Assembly: GCA_019352125.1 (NCBI GenBank) | Contig: JABBNV010000091.1 | Span: forward strand, 1 to 9,431 | Direction: 5' to 3' | DNA: 9,431 nt | From: Acidobacteriota bacterium | Lineage (GTDB): Bacteria > Actinomycetota > Actinomycetes > Actinomycetales > Micrococcaceae | Shown: in pieces, positions 6,179 to 9,431 of the stretch | Layout: each line of letters starts with the position of its first letter | How positions within the stretch are numbered: position 1 is the stretch's first letter | Made by a program: the position numbers and the translations under genes | The notes under the pieces: generated by a model | Databases searched by the model: none | The model's input: the letters and a program-made list of their open reading frames with translations, nothing else | What the model was told of the DNA's origin: nothing

Positions 6179-7348
6179 CTAGATCCCGTTGAGCGCTTCC
6201 GCCGTAGCCAGCGTCAGGTAGCGGGCAGGTTCAGCCATGGCTGCCTCCCCAGAACGAGCCACGTCCGCCGCGCTCCCGGCACAGACCACTCCATGCGCCA
6301 CCAATTCCTCCCACGAAACCTCAATTCGTCCAGCGACGACGGCCACAGGGATGCCCAGATCCGCAGCGGCACCTGCTACTCGCATGGGTGCCTTGCCGGC
6401 CAACGATTGCACATCCAGTGACCCTTCACCGGTGATCACCAAATCCACCCCGGCCATGGCATCTGCCAACCCTACGAGCTCGGCCACCAAGTCAAAGCCT
6501 CGCTCCACCTTCACCTCGCCCAGCAGCGCGGAGCCACCCCCTGCAGGGCCAGTGCCACCCGCGCCCTGACTAGGCGCCGCCAGCGCCAGGAACGCCGCGG
6601 GAAATCCGCCAGCCGCCCCCGCGCCTGGTACGTTCACATTCACTCCGAAGGTGTCCTGCAGCACCGTGGCCAGCTGGCGCAGTCCCTGATCCAGCAGTTC
6701 AAGCTCCGCCGTTTCAGCACCCTTCTGCCCGGCAAAAACGTAGGCCGCACCGGAGGGACCATACAACGGGTTGTCCACATCCGTGGCCAGCCGCAGCGTC
6801 GCTGTGGACAATCTGGGATCCAGCCCCGAGGCATCAATGGTCACGGCATCGCGCAGAGATCCCCCACCCAGGGGAACTGGATTCCCGGCAGCGTCCAGGA
6901 CCTGTAGCCCCAGCGCGCGCAGGGCACCGGTGCCGCCGTCCGTCATGGCAGATCCACCCAGGCCCAGCACAATCTCCGTGGCTCCGGCATCCAGGGCTGC
7001 AGCAATCAACTGGCCACAACCGTAGGAGTGAGCGCGCAGGGCGTTTTCCGGGGTGGGTTCGCAGAGCAGGTACCCGCTGGCCTGTGCCGTCTCCAGCACA
7101 GCGGTGGTGCCCCGGATGCCCCAGGCTGCCCCCGTCGGCCGCAAAATCGGGCCGACCACGGCGTTCAACCGCTCCTCATAACCTGCGGCAACGGCCGTAT
7201 CCAGGGTTCCCTCACCGCCGTCGGCAATAGGCAAGGTGGTAATCACCGCATCTGGATACACGCGCAGCGCGCCCTCGGCCATGGCTGCTGCAGCCTCCGC
7301 GGCCGTCAACGTACCCTTGAATTTGTCCGGCGCAATCAGGATTCTCAC
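6179..7348 (-). CDS. Glycerate kinase (class I, GarK/GlxK-like)
   Basis: The enzyme phosphorylates D-glycerate with ATP, by family most likely at the 2-position, so that glycerate from glyoxylate, sugar-acid or serine breakdown enters glycolysis. The 389-aa product begins MRILIAPDKFKGTLTA, the typical glycerate kinase start. It continues with PIADGGEGT (40-48), LGLGGSAMTDGGTGAL (128-143) and VITGEGSLDVQSLAGKAP (304-321), which together diagnose the family. Residues about 257-276 form a Gly/Ala/Ser/Pro-rich stretch that I do not recall in typical members, which run from the A-G-G-rich segment almost directly into E-R-G-F-D-L. It looks like a surface-loop insertion. The start is GTG, supported by TAGAGT exactly 6 nt upstream and the lack of a Shine-Dalgarno, hence probably leaderless. 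It lies 64 bp downstream of the phosphodiesterase gene on the same strand, with its own -10. Confidence 0.94.
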   Translation of the reverse strand: MRILIAPDKFKGTLTAAEAAAAMAEGALRVYPDAVITTLPIADGGEGTLDTAVAAGYEERLNAVVGPILRPTGAAWGIRGTTAVLETAQASGYLLCEPTPENALRAHSYGCGQLIAAALDAGATEIVLGLGGSAMTDGGTGALRALGLQVLDAAGNPVPLGGGSLRDAVTIDASGLDPRLSTATLRLATDVDNPLYGPSGAAYVFAGQKGAETAELELLDQGLRQLATVLQDTFGVNVNVPGAGAAGGFPAAFLALAAPSQGAGGTGPAGGGSALLGEVKVERGFDLVAELVGLADAMAGVDLVITGEGSLDVQSLAGKAPMRVAGAAADLGIPVAVVAGRIEVSWEELVAHGVVCAGSAADVARSGEAAMAEPARYLTLATAEALNGI

Positions 7349-7354
7349 CCGTTT

Positions 7355-7360
7355 ACTCTA
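7355..7360 (-). promoter_or_regulatory. Candidate -10 box of glycerate kinase
   Basis: The minus strand reads TAGAGT, then 6 nt, then the GTG start at 7348. The expected transcription start coincides with the G of the start codon. No clear -35 or Shine-Dalgarno is visible. Confidence 0.45.
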
Positions 7361-7412
7361 CTTTGCCGCGCCTTCTCTGCGTCCATGTCTGCTCAACGTT
7401 ACTGCGCGGCCG

Positions 7413-8186
7413 CTAGCGCCAATAGCCGCGAGCCCGCATTACCAGCGCCAGCACATCCGCCCGGTCCGTCATCACCGCGTCAACGCCCATGTCCAAATAC
7501 TCGTTCATCTGGGCCGCCTCGTTGATAGTCCACACGTGCACGGCCATCCCCGTGCGGTGCGCTCGGCGAATCAGCCCGGGCGTGACAATGCGGAGGAATC
7601 TGTGACTCGGGGGAATCTGCAGTGCGTCCACGTCCGGCAGAATGCGCCGCAGCAGCCGCGGCGGCAGCCAGCCCAGCAACAAGAACAGCACCGTGGAACC
7701 CGCCCCGGCCGAGGACGCCGTGCGGCGACTCAACTGCCGCAGCACCGCCCGCCGTCGTCGGTCGGAAAACGACGCCACCAGCACGCGATCATGCAGGCCC
7801 AACTCCTCGATCAGCGCCGCCACACTCTGCACACTGGCCTCATCCTTGATGTCCAGATTCAGCTGCAGATCCGGGCATTCCGTGGCCAGCTGACGCAGGG
7901 TGCACAGCGGCTCCCGGTTGTTGATCCGCACGTCCTCTAGCTCCGCGTAGCGCAGCTCATTGATCGCACCCCGCGTACCGGTAACGCGCTGCAAAGTGTC
8001 ATCGTGGAACAGCAGGGCAACCCCGTCTGCGGTGGTGTGCACATCCGTCTCTACGTGGCTGAAGCCCAGTGCCGCAGCATTGCGGAACGCGGCCAGCGAG
8101 TTCTCCGCCTTGCCAAAGCCTCGGTGGGCAAAGGCACGGGTCTGCAGATACTTCAGATCGTGTGGGTACGGCAGCATATCGCTCAC
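7413..8186 (-). CDS. Glycerophosphodiester phosphodiesterase, cytoplasmic (UgpQ-like)
   Basis: The enzyme hydrolyses glycerophosphodiesters such as glycerophosphocholine to an alcohol and glycerol-3-phosphate. The 257-aa product is a single GDPD TIM-barrel domain with the usual landmarks: AHRG with His21; E28-N29; the metal-binding ETD with Glu46 and Asp48; FHDDTL with His61; LDIKDE with Lys114; HVWT at 217-220; and the closing MTDR at 239-242. There is no signal peptide, so it acts inside the cell. Residues 160-200 diverge from E. coli UgpQ but resemble, from memory, actinobacterial members. The GTG at 8186 is chosen over the in-frame ATG at 8177 because TAGTCT lies exactly 6 nt upstream of the GTG. 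It lies 63 bp downstream of the HAD gene and 64 bp upstream of glycerate kinase. No ugp or glp transporter is in the window. Confidence 0.93.
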   Translation of the reverse strand: MSDMLPYPHDLKYLQTRAFAHRGFGKAENSLAAFRNAAALGFSHVETDVHTTADGVALLFHDDTLQRVTGTRGAINELRYAELEDVRINNREPLCTLRQLATECPDLQLNLDIKDEASVQSVAALIEELGLHDRVLVASFSDRRRRAVLRQLSRRTASSAGAGSTVLFLLLGWLPPRLLRRILPDVDALQIPPSHRFLRIVTPGLIRRAHRTGMAVHVWTINEAAQMNEYLDMGVDAVMTDRADVLALVMRARGYWR

Positions 8187-8192
8187 CGTATA

Positions 8193-8198
8193 AGACTA
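8193..8198 (-). promoter_or_regulatory. Candidate -10 box of the phosphodiesterase gene
   Basis: The minus strand reads TAGTCT, then 6 nt, then the GTG start at 8186. This is the leaderless arrangement also seen before glycerate kinase, the HAD gene and the YdeI-like gene. No good -35 is seen 16-18 bp upstream. Confidence 0.45.
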
Positions 8199-8249
8199 GC
8201 CTTGGACGGTCACGGCGGACATTCGACGGCGAAACGCGCCAAACGCGGG

Positions 8250-9083
8250 TCAGCGTGGCCGAATCTCCGCGCCAGCCACCCGCTGCGCCAGCAGTGCCTC
8301 GATCACCTGGGCCACGCCGTCGTCCTCAAAATGGGGCGCCCGCTCATTTGCCGCCTCCAATGCCGCCGTGTGACCACTGGCCATGGCATAACCGCCGCCA
8401 GCCCACTGCAGCATTTCCACGTCATTGGGCATATCCCCAAAAGCAACCACGTCAGCGGCCTGAATTCCAAGCGACTGCGCGTACTGCTCCAGGGTTACGG
8501 CCTTGTTCACACCCTTTGGGCCCATCTCCAACAGGGCCTGGCTGGGCGCCGAGTGCGTCACGGACATGCCGCCCAGCACCGGCCGAGTCCTGGCCAGGAA
8601 GCTGTCCGCCGAGCCGTGGTGCGTGATAGCCAGGAACTTCACGATCCCCTGGCCATCTCCCTGCTCCCCGAGTGATTCTTCCAGCAGTGCAGGGGTAATG
8701 GCCTGGAGTGCCACCGAGGCTGGCTCCAGGAACCCCGGCTCCAGATGGAACCCCTCCAGCGTCTCCGCGGCAAACCGGGCGGACGGTTCCAGCTCCAGAA
8801 TCAGCTCCCGGGCGGCCAGCACATCTTCCCGGCGCAGCAGAGAAGCAGAGAGCACTTTCTCCTCCGCCATGCTGTACACCACGGCGCCGTTGGAGCAGAT
8901 TACCGTGCCCTGATGCCCCAGTTGCTCCCGCAACGGCGTCAACCAGCGTGGCGGCCTGCCCGTAACAAAGACAATCTCCACCCCAGCCTCTCGCGCCTGG
9001 GCAAAAGCCCGGACAGTCCGGGGCCGGATCTGGCCGTCGTGCCCCAGGATGGTGCCATCTATATCGCTTGCTATCAACCGCAT
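8250..9083 (-). CDS. Cof-type HAD-IIB family phosphatase
   Basis: This is a 277-aa haloacid-dehalogenase hydrolase that probably dephosphorylates a small phosphorylated metabolite in the cytoplasm. All four HAD motifs are present: motif I D7-I-D9-GT (nucleophile and acid/base), motif II T41-GR, motif III Lys194 in GVNKA, and motif IV GD217-MPN-D221. The large C2-type cap between motifs II and III (about residues 80-185), the GVNKA signature and the motif IV form GDMPND place it in the Cof/YbjI-like IIB group. Substrates of this group, often sugar phosphates, FMN or thiamine intermediates, cannot be read from sequence. The ATG at 9083 lies 6 nt after TAGTCT with no Shine-Dalgarno. It is divergent from the YdeI-like gene across 38 bp. 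The 3' end lies 63 bp before the phosphodiesterase start. Confidence 0.92.
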   Translation of the reverse strand: MRLIASDIDGTILGHDGQIRPRTVRAFAQAREAGVEIVFVTGRPPRWLTPLREQLGHQGTVICSNGAVVYSMAEEKVLSASLLRREDVLAARELILELEPSARFAAETLEGFHLEPGFLEPASVALQAITPALLEESLGEQGDGQGIVKFLAITHHGSADSFLARTRPVLGGMSVTHSAPSQALLEMGPKGVNKAVTLEQYAQSLGIQAADVVAFGDMPNDVEMLQWAGGGYAMASGHTAALEAANERAPHFEDDGVAQVIEALLAQRVAGAEIRPR

Positions 9084-9089
9084 CCAAGT

Positions 9090-9095
9090 AGACTA
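9090..9095 (-). promoter_or_regulatory. Candidate -10 box of the HAD gene
   Basis: The minus strand reads TAGTCT, then 6 nt, then ATG 9083, so the mRNA would be leaderless. The -35 position falls on the -10 and start region of the divergent gene. No -35 consensus is visible. Confidence 0.45.
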
Positions 9096-9109
9096 TCCGC
9101 CGCTGAGCC

Positions 9110-9115
9110 TAGGAT
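9110..9115 (+). promoter_or_regulatory. Candidate -10 box of the YdeI-like gene
   Basis: TAGGAT is followed by 6 nt and then ATG 9122, and there is no Shine-Dalgarno. The -35 position (about 9087-9092) overlaps the opposing -10 of the HAD gene. Confidence 0.45.
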
Positions 9116-9121
9116 GGTTTC

Positions 9122-9431
9122 ATGGTTGCCCAGACCCCTGATTCCAGGCCCGAACTGCTGGTAGTCGCGGACGCTGCTGCGTGGCGTTCGTGGCTGGATT
9201 TCAACGAGCACACGCACGAAGGCGTCTGGCTGGTGTTGGCGAAGAAGGGCACCTTGGAGCCCACCTCGCTGAGCTACGCGCAGGCACTGGAAGAGGCTCT
9301 GTGCAGCGGGTGGATTGACGGGCAGAAGAAGAGTCACAACCAGGCCACTTTCCTACAGCGGTTCACGCCGCGGCGTGCCCGATCCATGTGGTCCACCCGG
9401 AACATCGGGCTGGCAGAGTCACTGGAAAGTT
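9122..9431 (+). CDS. YdeI/OmpD-associated family protein, 5' part (runs off the window)
   Basis: The first 103 codons are open and continue past the right edge. The product starts MVAQTPDSRPELLVVADAAA. It carries the segments GVWLVLAKKG (34-43), SYAQALEEALCSGWIDGQKK (51-70) and TFLQRFTPRRARSMWSTRN (76-94). These match, from memory, the conserved N-terminal region of the YdeI/OmpD-associated (OmdA, DUF1905-linked) family. Members are soluble proteins of roughly 190-200 aa with no established biochemical role, although some annotations connect them to stress or peptide resistance. The start is supported by TAGGAT 6 nt upstream. The missing C-terminal half prevents any check of completeness. Confidence 0.85.
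   Translation, partial: MVAQTPDSRPELLVVADAAAWRSWLDFNEHTHEGVWLVLAKKGTLEPTSLSYAQALEEALCSGWIDGQKKSHNQATFLQRFTPRRARSMWSTRNIGLAESLES

Noticed and set aside
7405..7412. GCGGCCGC palindrome between the phosphodiesterase and glycerate kinase genes
   Set aside because: An 8-bp GC palindrome is easily expected by chance in this base composition, and no other element surrounds it.

Overview
The window reads as an ordinary chromosomal stretch from a high-GC actinobacterium. It probably comes from Micrococcaceae (Arthrobacter or a relative). The reasons are strong G/C bias at third codon positions, frequent GTG starts, the N-terminus MASRAGTVAQ of the phosphoglucomutase, and many leaderless-looking promoters in which TANNNT lies 6-7 nt before the start codon. 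The genus is inference. No mobile element, phage, CRISPR array, tRNA or rRNA was seen. Gene density is high and the largest gap is about 150 bp.

Layout: (1) 131-1789 +, phosphoglucomutase (pgm), behind a 130-bp upstream region rich in short repeats. (2) 1822-2763 -, a cation diffusion facilitator metal exporter, converging on pgm. (3) 2835-4109 +, a UraA-type uracil permease, divergent from (2) with overlapping promoters. (4) 4129-6030 -, a flavoprotein hydroxylase that closely resembles 3-hydroxybenzoate 4-monooxygenase (MobA). (5) 6179-7348 -, glycerate kinase. (6) 7413-8186 -, cytoplasmic glycerophosphodiester phosphodiesterase. (7) 8250-9083 -, Cof-type HAD-IIB phosphatase. (8) 9122 to the right edge, +, the 5' part of a YdeI/OmpD-associated family protein.

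The genes do not form one pathway. Genes 4-7 share a strand with gaps of 63-148 bp, but each has its own candidate -10 box, so I do not read them as one operon. pgm links glucose-6-phosphate and glucose-1-phosphate. Glycerate kinase and the phosphodiesterase feed three-carbon phosphates into central metabolism. The permease salvages uracil, the CDF protein exports divalent metal, and the hydroxylase would make protocatechuate from 3-hydroxybenzoate.

I found no convincing new multi-gene system. The most interesting part is the control region of the MobA-like gene (about 6031-6142). It has a 20-bp palindrome between -35-like and -10-like boxes, three core repeats spaced exactly 11 bp apart, and a leader in which the Shine-Dalgarno sequence sits in the loop of a small hairpin and has alternative pairing partners. 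The second theme is two divergent promoter pairs whose -10 boxes fall in each other's -35 position.
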